Source: GM7GCV1 sp965221105 | Lineage (GTDB): Bacteria > Pseudomonadota > Gammaproteobacteria > Pseudomonadales > GM7GCV1 | DNA: 64,000 bases | Assembly: GCA_965221105.1 (NCBI GenBank) | Contig: OZ244871.1 | Coordinates: 62,001-126,000 of the forward strand | Direction: 5' to 3' | Shown here: positions 9,324-18,390 of the stretch, piece by piece | Layout of the letters: each line of letters opens with the position of its first letter | Position numbering within the stretch: the stretch's first letter is position 1 | Position numbers and translations under genes: made by a program | The notes under the pieces: model-generated | What the model was told of the DNA's origin: nothing | The model's database searches: none | The model's input: only the letters and a program-made list of their open reading frames with translations

Positions 9324-9489
9324 CCCTTCTGAAGGTCGTTGATCGGAGCACGCCAACCAAAAGGAGACTCGCCTGGCGTATTCCGGGGTGGAATAAGCAG
9401 GGCGCTGTTCTGTCAAGTGGCTCTCAAGCCAGATTGCATTTGTTCCCGCAGCTGCACATTATGTGCAGCTGCGCAATCCAAAGCGAATT

Positions 9490-10479
9490 ATGAAACTGTC
9501 TTTTCCTGATCGTCTCAACCTAGCTAATGTTCCGACACCCATCCAGCGCCTGGATCGCATGTCTGCGATTCTTGGGATACAAATCTGGGTTAAGCGGGAT
9601 GACTTGACCGGATCTGCAACGAGCGGTAACAAGGTTCGCAAACTCGAATTTACCCTCGCTCGTGCAAAGCAACAGGGTGCAGATGTGCTGATTACCTGTG
9701 GCGGCGTCCAGTCCAACCATTGTCGGGCTACGGCAATTCTCGGCGCACAACTTGGATTCAAGGTATATCTGATACTGCGCGGTGAAAAACCCCCTTCCTC
9801 TGAAGGGAATCTGATGCTCAATCAGATAGCTGGCGCCGAAATCAGTTACTTTTCTCCCAAATACTACAATGCTCACCTGGATTTCATTGTTTCCGAACTT
9901 GTTGAGGAATGTGAGAAGCGCAACCAGCGTCCATACTTCATTCCAACCGGAGCGAGCGATGGGACCGGCGTGTGGGGTTACTTGGCAGCAGCGGAAGAAA
10001 TATCCCGGCAAACTGAGACTAGCTTTGAGCAGGTAGTATCGGCTACAGGTTCAGGTGGGACTCAGGCAGGGCTCACTCTGGGTGCCAGTATCTACCTGCC
10101 TGGGAGCCGGGTTACGGGAATGGCGGTCTGTGACGATGAAAGCTATTTTCAGGAGAAGGTCAGGCAAGATATCCAATCTTGGTCGGAGCTCTATGCGTAC
10201 CCAGTTGACATCGAATCACTCAATATACGGGTGTGCGACAACTACATAGGCCCGGGCTATGCTCGGGCAAATCCCGAGATTTTTGAGTGCATAGAGCTCG
10301 TGGCCCGCACCGAGGGATTAATCCTCGATCCAGTATACACAGGCAAGGCTTTTTTTGGCATGTTGGCTGAGATCGAGGCAGGCCGCCTGCAGGGCGACAA
10401 CATTTTATTCGTCCATACTGGAGGCATCTACGGGCTCCTGGCGCAGTCTGCACAATACATGAAAACAGGGAAAAACTAA
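9490..10479 (+). CDS. dcyD: D-cysteine desulfhydrase / ACC deaminase-like PLP enzyme
   Basis: PLP-dependent enzyme of the tryptophan synthase beta fold. D-cysteine desulfhydrase releases sulfide, ammonia and pyruvate from D-cysteine, and close relatives deaminate ACC. The 329-residue protein from ATG 9490 contains ATSGNKVRKLEF with the PLP lysine (about residue 50), GGVQSNHCRATA, and the glycine-rich phosphate loop ATGSGGTQAG. The C-terminal VYTGKAFFGM and LFVHTGG are typical of the DcyD/ACC deaminase group. Substrate choice between D-cysteine and ACC cannot be settled by eye. It stands 15 bp before the symporter gene and probably shares its transcript. Confidence 0.85.
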   Translation: MKLSFPDRLNLANVPTPIQRLDRMSAILGIQIWVKRDDLTGSATSGNKVRKLEFTLARAKQQGADVLITCGGVQSNHCRATAILGAQLGFKVYLILRGEKPPSSEGNLMLNQIAGAEISYFSPKYYNAHLDFIVSELVEECEKRNQRPYFIPTGASDGTGVWGYLAAAEEISRQTETSFEQVVSATGSGGTQAGLTLGASIYLPGSRVTGMAVCDDESYFQEKVRQDIQSWSELYAYPVDIESLNIRVCDNYIGPGYARANPEIFECIELVARTEGLILDPVYTGKAFFGMLAEIEAGRLQGDNILFVHTGGIYGLLAQSAQYMKTGKN

Positions 10480-10494
10480 CTCAGTAGGAAATTG

Positions 10495-11865
10495 ATGACG
10501 GCTATTTCAATCCAGTCTCACCTGCTTAATCTCTTGCAGAACGTTAATGCGGTGGTGTGGGACATCCCCATGCTCGCGTTGCTGTTTGGTACGGGCATAT
10601 ATCTGAATCTGCGCCTCAGGTTCCTCCCCATACGCCGCCTTGGTTACGCGCTTAAAATGCTGCGCAGGGTTCCCGAGCAACGGGAAAGAGGAGAGATTTC
10701 GCCTTTCAAGGCACTGATGACCTCCATGTCGGCTACCGTCGGGACAGGCAACATTGCCGGTGTGGCCACGGCCATAGGTATTGGTGGCCCGGGTGCTCTT
10801 TTTTGGATGTGGATGATGGCGCTGGTGGGGATGGCGACAAAATATTCGGAAACCCTGCTGGCCGTGAATTTTCGTGAGAAGGGTGAAGACGGTCAGATGC
10901 GCGGCGGACCCATGTATTTCATTAAAAATGGCATGGGAGAACGCTGGAAGTGGCTTGCTTCCCTCTATGCATCGTTCGCGGGCGTAGCCGCTTTTGGGAT
11001 CGGCAATACGGTTCAGGCCAATTCGGTGGCTGATGCGCTAGCCAGCAGTTTCGCAGTACCCGAGTCCGTGACCGGTACGTTCCTGCTGGTGTGCGTAGGA
11101 GCTGTATTGCTGGGGGGCATCAGGCGTATCGCTCGTGTCGCCGGGGCGTTGGTTCCCACTATGGCCATGATCTATTTGCTTTGCGCGATCACTGTAATCT
11201 TGAGCAACCTGGAGTCCGTTCCCCGGATATTTTACCTAGTAATCCACTCAGCATTTAACGGCACAGAGGCTGCCGGTGGCTTCGCAGGTGCTGCAGTGTG
11301 GATGGCAATTCGCATGGGTGTGGCGAGGGGCGTTTTTTCCAATGAGGCAGGGCTGGGAAGTGGTTCTATTGCACATGCTGCGGCACAAACGGATTCTCCC
11401 GTGCGTCAGGGCTTTATATCCATGTTGGGGACCTTCACTGACACCATCATCGTCTGCTCACTGACCGGTTTTGTTGTTCTACTCAGCGGAGCCTGGCAAG
11501 GGAACGCCGAAGGCGCTGCCATGACGGCCGTTGCCTTCTCGTCTGCCATTCCGTTTGGCGACAAGCTGGTTGCCGTTGCTTTGGTTCTATTCGCTTTTAC
11601 CACGGTGCTGGGCTGGAGTTACTATGGAGAAAAAAGTATTGAATACTTGTTTGGAAGCAAATCAGTTCTACCATTCAGGCTGTTGTGGGTGATTGCGCTG
11701 CCGCTGGGAGCGACTCTCTCTCTGGATGTGGTCTGGCTATTGGCTGATACGCTGAATGCTTTGATGGCTATTCCAAATCTGATTGCACTTATAGCTCTGA
11801 GTCCGTTAGTCGTGAACATCACTCGATCATACTTATCTGGTTCAAAAAACCGACAAAAACAGTAG
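10495..11865 (+). CDS. Sodium:alanine/glycine symporter, AGCS family
   Basis: Inner-membrane amino-acid carrier driven by sodium. About 456 residues with roughly ten hydrophobic segments. Family hallmarks visible are VGTGNIAGVATAIGIGGPGALFW in the first third (split here: VGTGNIAGVATA, then GGPGALFWMW), GGPMYFIKNGMG and FSNEAGLGSGSIAHAAA. ATG 10495 is taken as the start; a TTG lies one codon upstream. Position after the D-cysteine desulfhydrase-like gene suggests a shared role in uptake and breakdown of small amino acids, which is inference. The ISAzo13 relic starts just downstream. Confidence 0.9.
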   Translation: MTAISIQSHLLNLLQNVNAVVWDIPMLALLFGTGIYLNLRLRFLPIRRLGYALKMLRRVPEQRERGEISPFKALMTSMSATVGTGNIAGVATAIGIGGPGALFWMWMMALVGMATKYSETLLAVNFREKGEDGQMRGGPMYFIKNGMGERWKWLASLYASFAGVAAFGIGNTVQANSVADALASSFAVPESVTGTFLLVCVGAVLLGGIRRIARVAGALVPTMAMIYLLCAITVILSNLESVPRIFYLVIHSAFNGTEAAGGFAGAAVWMAIRMGVARGVFSNEAGLGSGSIAHAAAQTDSPVRQGFISMLGTFTDTIIVCSLTGFVVLLSGAWQGNAEGAAMTAVAFSSAIPFGDKLVAVALVLFAFTTVLGWSYYGEKSIEYLFGSKSVLPFRLLWVIALPLGATLSLDVVWLLADTLNALMAIPNLIALIALSPLVVNITRSYLSGSKNRQKQ

Positions 11866-11919
11866 TATAAAGAACATATCTATAAAAATTCTAGTTTTGT
11901 CCAATTGAAGGATCGAGCG

Positions 11920-12514
11920 TTAGTAACCCGAAGATGCGTTGCTGGCCGCTGAAATAGCCCACATCAGTAGAAAGTTAATGCGTGTCCGTGGTTTCCTGAG
12001 GTAATTAAATCTATCGCAGAGCACGGTGTATGCCGGACTGACGCCACTTGATTCGGGTGCGACGGCTACGCGGCGGCCTTCGGGCGGTTTGTTTAGAGCG
12101 GGTGACGCACGCAAGGCGCTGTCGGAGCATGCTCCAGAGATCACGGATGCCTTGGAGTAGGAGTAGGAATTGGACCCGGTGACTCGCGGCGATCACAGTG
12201 GAGCACTCTATTGGATACGTTACAGTGCGGACCGGCTCTCAGAGCGTCTGGCAAAAGCAGGACATCCGGCGATTGAGCGTGCGGTGAATCATCTTTTGTA
12301 TGAGCTGGACTGCAGCCTGCAGGCCAATCCAGATGCGACATTTGACGGCTGTGCGAAAGCACGGGTGAGCATGGCGTCAGTTTTAGATGGCACAATCTCG
12401 GCTGGTGCCGTGCCTGTCTCTTCGGCGACCGTATGCCTACCCAGTGCGGCGACACAGGTCACCTATTATCACACTGACCCTGTGCTCACAGGCCGTCTGC
12501 GTGCGGAACTTTAA
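11920..12514 (+). pseudogene. ISAzo13-family transposase remnant
   Basis: Degraded reading frames on the plus strand match the N-terminal half of ISAzo13 transposases. They run from YAGLTPLDSG and GDARKALSEHAPEITDALE through a TAG, then LDPVTRGDHSGALYWIRYSA, DRLSERLAKAGHPAIERAVN and LLYELDCSLQANP. The last three correspond to the conserved region that normally reads like a cell-cycle of helix-turn-helix motifs before the DDE core. The catalytic core is absent. The left border may be near the CCAATTGAAGGATCGAGC sequence at about 11897, which recurs in similar form at 20354. Confidence 0.7.
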
Positions 12515-12819
12515 AACAGGTCAAATCCATTGCTCTCTAGGACCAAATTACAGCTGGCCATGCTCGGAGTCTCGGATTCATCTTGGTAACCAACAACGAG
12601 CGCGAGTTTGAACAGATACCGGGCTTATATAGAAAATGGGGTCAATTGAAAGAGTTGTTAACAGACGGTTACGCAAGGTATGCGTTCATGACAATCAGCA
12701 GCGGTCACTTTCAATTAACACCCGTACAATGGTGATGCGAAGATTTGATTACTCCGCAAGTCATTCCCGCTCGCTACGGGATTGGCAAACACGCTGTCCT
12801 GCAATCCTGACCCTATGAG
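12515..12819. other. 305 bp without a gene; short inverted repeat
   Basis: No coding frame is convincing. TCAATTGAAAG (near 12644) and CTTTCAATTAA (near 12709) form an 11-bp imperfect inverted repeat about 55 bp apart. This could be the ends of a very small relic or chance in AT-rich DNA. Confidence 0.35.
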
Positions 12820-14070
12820 TTATATTCGCCTGGTCTGGATTCCGGACTGTTTTTGAATGGCTTCGAGTACCGGCTTGTATTCCAACCAGCCAGCTGCCAC
12901 GAGCTCTCTCAAGGATATGTTTGGATAGTGCCGGTCCCGAAGTGTGTGCACATACCTGAGTGTTTTCAACCCGTCCAGCCAACCATTCATATGAGACTGG
13001 TACTGGATGCCATGCAGGTCCTGTTTATGTGCGTGTGCAAAAGCCCGGTCAATACCCATCTCACGAATGATTGCCAGACTTCTAGGGTTGATATTAAGGT
13101 CCGCAACCAGCGCAGGTTCGCGGGTCCGGATTTCCGACAACAGATTGCGTAGATGCACAAAAATTCCCGGAAAATAGAAGAGTGGCGCAGAACTCAGATC
13201 AGGGTGTTCCAGCATTCTTTCAACACTGGGCCCGGTACCAAAGGGTACGCGGTTTGAATGCCGTGTCTCAATGCGTATGAGTCGCTCCTTGAGCACCTGC
13301 ACTGTTCCCTGCTTCGCCAGTTTGTTAAGGAGGTAGAAGTCCTCACCACCGGCTCGTTTTGGAAATCCCCTGGCTCTGGCGTACGCCTGAAAATCGAAAG
13401 CGAAACAACTTCCCAGTGAGTGAAAGGCATATGCTGATCCAGCTCGTTGGAGACCATCGACATAGTGTCGCATCCGTATTTCATAAACTCGAGTTGCCCA
13501 CCCTACGGAGTCGTCTGAAAATCGGTGCCTGAAGGGATAGATTGCGGCGACTGAGTTTCCGGCTTCGGACTCAATGTTGAAGTAGTCCCTGGGCAGCTCG
13601 GTGTCAGCATCCGAGTTCATGATCCACCTGGACAGGACGATACCCTCCGAAACAAGTGCTGTCGCTAGGTCCGCTCCTATTTTACGAGCCAAGCCAACGC
13701 CCTGTTTTGCAGGAATTGCATGCACATCTGTTCGATCCACTAGGAGCACATCCGCGTTGTTTAGCCGGTGCAGACTCAGCGAGGAATTCTGCCAAACCGC
13801 TGGTCCGCAAAAATCGGAGAGGGCCTGATGCGATGTCAATGCATGAACACGCTGACCGTCGTCCAACCCTGAGGGATGGTTGGAAACCAGAATAACAAGG
13901 TACCGCTTTTCAGCAATGGGTTTATCGAACTGACGGTGCAGAAAAGAAGGTGATTCCAGATAGGCAGGGATTACCAATACATGCTCATATGGCCCGTATG
14001 CGGGCCAGTCCATGAGCAACGCGGTTTCCGGTTCAGCATGATCGGAGAGGTATTTCCGAAGTGCTTTCAT
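12820..14070 (-). CDS. Glycosyltransferase-like protein (family 2 fold)
   Basis: A 416-residue protein whose N-terminal part resembles GT-A glycosyltransferases: HVLVIPAYLES near residue 31 (nucleotide-sugar strand) and WIMNSDADTELP (about residues 148-160) with the DxD-like acidic pair. GGEDFYLLNKLAKQG further on fits the acceptor-side ED motif of family-2 enzymes. There is no membrane span, so a cytoplasmic or peripheral role is likely. The C-terminal 120 residues show no motif I know. It runs in the same direction as miaE, 80 bp downstream of it. The donor and acceptor are unknown. Confidence 0.7.
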   Translation of the reverse strand: MKALRKYLSDHAEPETALLMDWPAYGPYEHVLVIPAYLESPSFLHRQFDKPIAEKRYLVILVSNHPSGLDDGQRVHALTSHQALSDFCGPAVWQNSSLSLHRLNNADVLLVDRTDVHAIPAKQGVGLARKIGADLATALVSEGIVLSRWIMNSDADTELPRDYFNIESEAGNSVAAIYPFRHRFSDDSVGWATRVYEIRMRHYVDGLQRAGSAYAFHSLGSCFAFDFQAYARARGFPKRAGGEDFYLLNKLAKQGTVQVLKERLIRIETRHSNRVPFGTGPSVERMLEHPDLSSAPLFYFPGIFVHLRNLLSEIRTREPALVADLNINPRSLAIIREMGIDRAFAHAHKQDLHGIQYQSHMNGWLDGLKTLRYVHTLRDRHYPNISLRELVAAGWLEYKPVLEAIQKQSGIQTRRI

Positions 14071-14150
14071 GCCATACAGCTTTCCGATGTGGGCACTGCG
14101 CAGATTGTTCCCGGGCGCGGCAAGGAGTGTATTCTGCGTGCTATGACTGT

Positions 14151-14729
14151 CTAGTGCAACGCCGCTCGCAGAGGAAGATCTGCGACAAGCCCCGCTTCCA
14201 GGTCCAGCAGTTCGTCCAGTCTGACTGATACAGTTTCATGGGGAAAATAACACTCAGCCAGGTCGAGAAAAAGAGCCTGGTGCTTGTTTTCAGAGCGGCT
14301 GATCGCACCGTAAAATTCCTTCGTGTCCCCCCGAGGGAGCGCTTGCTCGATCATGGCAAAGCGCTCACAACCTCTTGCTTCAATGATGCCGGCGACTATG
14401 AGCCGGTCGAGCAGGCCGTCTTCGTGCCCCTGGCGCTGCAACTGCCGCATCGCATTAACATAGGGGTCTTTTTCATCCGGAAGCAGCTGCAGTCCTCGCT
14501 GTTGTAGCAATCTGACGCATTCCCGAAAGTGCTGGAGCTCTTCAATACTCAGATCGATCATTTCTTGTACCAGGCGGGGTTTGTCGCGGTAGTGAAGCGC
14601 CATGGACATGGCCATGCCAGATGCTTTTTTTTCAGCAGCAGCATGATCGAGCAGAAACTGGTCGAGATTGTTCACGACCAGGTCGGCCCAGGCGCTACCG
14701 GTAGCGTAGCGAAGTTGGATTTTCGGCAT
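14151..14729 (-). CDS. miaE: tRNA-(ms2io6A)-hydroxylase MiaE
   Basis: Di-iron monooxygenase that hydroxylates the isopentenyl group of ms2i6A37 in tRNAs reading U-starting codons. The 192-residue protein has the ferritin-like pattern: LLDHAAAEKKASGMAMSM, IEELQHFRE (ExxH) and a second pair in IIEARGCERFAMI and SENKHQALFLDLAE. Length is close to the family's 190-270. ATG 14729 gives the usual start of the fold. A working MiaE implies MiaA and MiaB elsewhere in the genome. Confidence 0.92.
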   Translation of the reverse strand: MPKIQLRYATGSAWADLVVNNLDQFLLDHAAAEKKASGMAMSMALHYRDKPRLVQEMIDLSIEELQHFRECVRLLQQRGLQLLPDEKDPYVNAMRQLQRQGHEDGLLDRLIVAGIIEARGCERFAMIEQALPRGDTKEFYGAISRSENKHQALFLDLAECYFPHETVSVRLDELLDLEAGLVADLPLRAALH

Positions 14730-15143
14730 TGGAAGAGGGTATTTGGCGTTTGCAGGTGTCGGTCCCGGGGCAGGGGCGATTATTCTACAATCGGTAACGC
14801 CGATGGAATAGGCGCAATCAACATGCTGGAATCTCAGGGGAAACCGGGTCTCAGGAAGGGCGTCGGACGGTTTTCAACTGCGGTGGAGTTTTCGGCCTGC
14901 TTGCCCTGCGAATCCCTATTGTTGAAGTGCCACCCGCAATACAGGCAAGCAGCCTGCGTCTTTCTGTGGTTGCGCCCTTTAGATGCAGTCAGTGCGCCCA
15001 CCCATGGGAAATCTTGAAGCTTTAGGCATTTTTCTGCAATCGTTCCAACCATCCGGCAGATTCCACATGGTCAATGATGCCGCCAAGACTCACATTCCAA
15101 AAAAGTTGGCGGATACCGCAGCTACCCGGTCACCATCCCAGGC
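14730..15143. other. 414 bp without a recognisable gene
   Basis: Lies between the divergent ends of miaE and the DUF4143 gene. Short open frames exist on both strands but none has a ribosome binding site or a family I recognise. It probably holds the miaE promoter. Confidence 0.5.
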
Positions 15144-16382
15144 TCATGCCCAAAGGGCTCCCAGAGGTACGGCATAAAGATCGTCACCAAAAGCCGTCGT
15201 ATGATCGCCGTCATAAAGCAGAATACCGATCTTGAAGCGACCACTGGCCACGGATTGAAAACGTTTCAAACCAGTAAAGTCCTTCGTGCTTAAGGTTGCT
15301 GCCGCCTTGACCTCGATGGCGAAACAGTCACCCATGGCGTTTTCGATGATCACATCCACATCCACTTTGTCCTTGTCCCGGTAGTGGTAAAAGTTCAGTG
15401 GTTCCTCTACCCAAACCGCTTGCTTGCGCAATTCGTTATAGACGAAGGAATCCATCAGCAAACCAAAATCTTCCGGTTGTTTGAGCAGTCGGTCTCGGTT
15501 AAGTCCTCGAGCGGCACACATCAGACCGGTATCGACAGAATGCAGTTTTGGCGTCTTCACCAGCCGTTTATATTCGTTGGAATGCCAGGCTGGCAATTGT
15601 CCCACCAGAAACAATTGCTCCAATAGGGCCATGTATTTTTTGATAGTCAAATGATCCAGGCCCAGCTTGCCCCCCAATTCTGTGAAATTGACCAGTTTGC
15701 CGGCGTAAAAGGCGGTGAGCTTGAGCAACTTGCCCATTAAATCCGGATGATCAATGTGAATGAGGTCACGAATATCCCGTTGCACCAGGGTGCTCAGGTA
15801 TTGCTGATACCAGGCTTGTGAGCGCCGTTCAGTGCTGCGCTGCAGTGGCTCGGGAAAACAACCGGTAACCAGCCGGTTCAGGATGTGTTCCCTTACGCGG
15901 GTGGACTGGGTTGAGGGTGCTTCCTGTTTCAACAGCTTCGACAGAAATGTTGGTTGCTGCCCATGGATCTCACACTCCGAGAGCGTCATCAAACGAACCG
16001 ATTCCATCCGGCCCGCCAGAGAGTCGGAGAGCCTGGGCAATAATAAGGCGTTGGCGGAGCCCGTCAGCAGAAAACGACCAGGCGTGCGTTGTTCGTCCAC
16101 TGCCTGCTTGATGGATACGAACAGCTCCGGCATTCGTTGCACTTCATCCAGGGCAATGCGGGTAGGCGGCAGGTTGCGAATAAACCCTACGGGATCGGCT
16201 TGGGCAATCTCAAACTGGGCCTGATCATCCAGGGTGATGTAGATCCATTGTTCGGCCCCCATTTCATCTATCAAGGTCTTCACCAGAGTGGTTTTACCGG
16301 CCTGGCGGGGGCCCATGATGAATACGACGGGCGTGTCGCTCAGCGCTTCTTTGACTTGGGGTTGAGAATATCGAGGGTACAT
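15144..16382 (-). CDS. AAA_14/DUF4143 ATPase
   Basis: A 412-residue P-loop ATPase. Walker A GPRQAGKTTL lies at about residues 25-34, Walker B-like RIALDEVQRMPEL at about 94-106, and sensor-like FLLTGSANALLLPRLSDSLAGR after that. The C-terminal DUF4143 part contains KLHSVDTGLMCAARGL and the PD-(D/E)xK-like end DVDVIIENAMGDCFAIEVKA (split D...E-x-K). The family is widespread in bacteria and archaea and often found on islands. Its cellular role is not settled. The gene is alone and preceded by tandem 22-bp repeats (16438-16491) that may regulate it. Confidence 0.85.
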   Translation of the reverse strand: MYPRYSQPQVKEALSDTPVVFIMGPRQAGKTTLVKTLIDEMGAEQWIYITLDDQAQFEIAQADPVGFIRNLPPTRIALDEVQRMPELFVSIKQAVDEQRTPGRFLLTGSANALLLPRLSDSLAGRMESVRLMTLSECEIHGQQPTFLSKLLKQEAPSTQSTRVREHILNRLVTGCFPEPLQRSTERRSQAWYQQYLSTLVQRDIRDLIHIDHPDLMGKLLKLTAFYAGKLVNFTELGGKLGLDHLTIKKYMALLEQLFLVGQLPAWHSNEYKRLVKTPKLHSVDTGLMCAARGLNRDRLLKQPEDFGLLMDSFVYNELRKQAVWVEEPLNFYHYRDKDKVDVDVIIENAMGDCFAIEVKAAATLSTKDFTGLKRFQSVASGRFKIGILLYDGDHTTAFGDDLYAVPLGALWA

Positions 16383-16437
16383 AAATGGGCTTCCGGCTAT
16401 ACAGGAGAAGTTTTTCGTCTATCTGTTACTTTATTAT

Positions 16438-16491
16438 CGTCCAATAATTATCATAATACCGTCCAATAATTATTACAATGCCGTCCAATTG
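16438..16491. repeat. Two and a half 22-bp direct repeats upstream of the ATPase gene
   Basis: CGTCCAATAATTATCATAAT begins at 16438, a second copy at 16460, and a third partial CGTCCAATTG at 16482. The spacing is exactly 22 bp, two helical turns. Each full copy contains the palindromic core ATAATTAT. The array lies 56-109 bp upstream of the ATPase start codon, where an operator would be expected. Confidence 0.7.
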
Positions 16492-16882
16492 CAAAAAGGC
16501 AGTGCACTCAGCCGGCAACATAAAAACAAAATTGACGAGACTGAATGCTCTGTTTATTGGAAGCGCCAGGTACCCCAGAGGCTCAAAAGGAAGCGCCACT
16601 CTGTTTGCAAGATGCCCTGGTTCGTGTGTGGCTCCCTCCGACAATCTTGGCTATTTCGCGCTAGCTCAGGAATGGTGGCTGTCGCCTGGAAGGCAGGACT
16701 CCAATTCCTGATACTATGACACGACTGTAAGTATAGGCCTCTATCTTTTATACTCTGTCCCATACTGCTCGCCTCTGGTAATTGATGTTTGTTTGTATGG
16801 AAGCCAGTCCTGAACAACATCGAACCGGATAGCGGCCAGTTCGAGCCTGTTTTCACCCGCATTCATATTAAAGTAGGGTCTC
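16492..16882. other. 391 bp without a recognisable gene; purC promoter side
   Basis: Short open frames on both strands look like chance. The stretch separates the divergent ATPase and purC genes and should contain at least the purC promoter. A weak GTAGGG precedes the purC ATG. Confidence 0.5.
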
Positions 16883-17986
16883 ATGAGTCTCGCCGACAAA
16901 GTACTGGCAGTGAACGACGATCTGCCAATTCGTACCGACCTTCCTGTTCATAGTGGCAAAGTCCGCTCTGTCTACTGGCTTACACGGGCGGACAGCCAGC
17001 GCCTTATCGCCGAAAGGGACTACGATATTGCTGCCGATGCGCCTCTGGCGATCATGGTGATCAGTGATCGAATCTCCGCATTTGAATGTATCTGGCGAGG
17101 GGAGGGGGGTATGAACGGCGTTCCCGGCAAAGGGGCGGCGCTCAATGCAATATCCAGCCACTGGTTTGACCTGTTTCGGCGGAATGGTCTGGCGGACAGC
17201 CATATTCTGGATGTGCCGCACCCTCTGGTGTGGATTGTGCAAAAGGCGCGTCCGGTCATGATTGAAGCGATCTGTCGGCAATACATTACTGGCTCCATGT
17301 GGCGTGCCTACAGTAAAGGTGAGCGGGAATTCTGCGGCTTTGCTGTGCCCGATGGGCTGGAGAGAGACCAGAAGTTGCCGGAGTTGCTGATTACGCCTTC
17401 CACCAAGGGCATTTTGTCAGGTATTCCCGGTGTGCCTGAACAGGACGACGTCAACATTACCCGGCAGAATATTGTTGACAACTGCGCCGCCTTCAGATTC
17501 AACTCAGTAAGCGATATAGATCTCTACGAGAAGCTGCTGCGCGAGGGATTCAGGGTAATCAGTGACGAGCTGCAGAAAATTGATCAGATTTTTGTCGATA
17601 CCAAATTCGAATTCGGGTATGTCGACGATGCCCAGGGACAGCAAAAACTCATCTACATGGACGAGGTGGGCACGCCTGACTCATCCCGAATCTGGGATGG
17701 TGAGCAATATCGTGAGGGCAGGGTGGTTGAAAACTCCAAGGAAGCCTTTCGGCAGCTTTTGCTCAATCATTTTCCTGATCCCGACATCCTGACCAACAAG
17801 GATCGAATGGAAGAACGGTCAGATCTTGCCGCTGAGAACGCCTTGCCGGAATCCGTAATGATGGAGGTATCACAGACCTATACCGACATTGCAAAGGCCA
17901 TCACCGGCCGTCCTGTAGTGCTCAGTGCCAACCCGAAAGCAGAGATTGTTGACCTGCTGGCTTCGAAATACGGATTGATTCGCTAG
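16883..17986 (+). CDS. purC: SAICAR synthetase (long form)
   Basis: Joins CAIR and aspartate with ATP in purine synthesis. At 367 residues it is the long bacterial type rather than the 237-residue E. coli type. Motifs in order: SGKVRSVYWL, VISDRISAFECIW, ICRQYITGSMWRAYSKGE, FVDTKFEFGY and YMDEVGTPDSSRIWD. In pseudomonads a purC gene follows dapA, bamC and a metallo-hydrolase gene. Here dapA-bamC is at 48-50 kb with only a broken hydrolase next to it, so purC seems to have been separated from that operon. Confidence 0.95.
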   Translation: MSLADKVLAVNDDLPIRTDLPVHSGKVRSVYWLTRADSQRLIAERDYDIAADAPLAIMVISDRISAFECIWRGEGGMNGVPGKGAALNAISSHWFDLFRRNGLADSHILDVPHPLVWIVQKARPVMIEAICRQYITGSMWRAYSKGEREFCGFAVPDGLERDQKLPELLITPSTKGILSGIPGVPEQDDVNITRQNIVDNCAAFRFNSVSDIDLYEKLLREGFRVISDELQKIDQIFVDTKFEFGYVDDAQGQQKLIYMDEVGTPDSSRIWDGEQYREGRVVENSKEAFRQLLLNHFPDPDILTNKDRMEERSDLAAENALPESVMMEVSQTYTDIAKAITGRPVVLSANPKAEIVDLLASKYGLIR

Positions 17987-18114
17987 AGATCACAATCGAC
18001 TGACTGGGTGCACCCGCATGCAGGTTAGATGGGTGAAGAGGGCACCGGATTGTCACACAAAGAGGATTTTCTCCTGGGTTCGGGGCTGTGTTGGCAATGT
18101 TGGGTACCGGAGGG

Positions 18115-18311
18115 GTGGTACCCAGGGCTGTGGTGATACTCCTGCACGGGACAGCTGAGCACGGCGGTCGCTGCGGGCATCTGGCTGGGTTTCTGAATGG
18201 GCAGCACAGTGCCTTGTTTGCGCTGGATCACTTTGGGCTCGGTAATTCCCCAGGCACAAAAGGACACATTGACCGCTTCCAATCCTATCCGGATGGTGTA
18301 GAAGAGCTCCT
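18115..18311 (+). pseudogene. Fragment of a monoacylglycerol lipase-like alpha/beta hydrolase
   Basis: Plus-strand residues PRAVVILLHGTAEHGGRCGH and ALDHFGLGNSPGTKGHIDRF match the start of the Hydrolase_4 family. They give the oxyanion HG motif and the strand before the nucleophile. Homology stops near 18311, well before the GxSxG nucleophile elbow. Beyond that point the DNA continues as the antisense of the toxin gene fragment at 18312-18390. Only about 65 codons of a gene of roughly 280 remain. Confidence 0.65.
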
Positions 18312-18390
18312 TTTCAACGACCGGGCGAAGGGCGGCGCCCACACCCTGGCGCTCGGCCAGTGCGGCAAGAGTTCCAAAGTCATCCGGCAT
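18312..18390 (-). pseudogene. AbiEii-like toxin, first 26 codons only
   Basis: ATG 18390 overlaps the end of the antitoxin gene (stop 18380-18382) by 11 nt, the usual arrangement of AbiEi-AbiEii pairs. The peptide MPDDFGTLAALAERQGVG followed by ALRPVVEKEL resembles the start of the nucleotidyltransferase-like toxin. After that the frame runs into antisense sequence of the hydrolase fragment. The catalytic part is therefore gone and the toxin should be inactive. Confidence 0.5.

Noticed and set aside
16438..16491. CRISPR array
   Set aside because: Repeats are contiguous, without unique spacers, and no cas gene is near.
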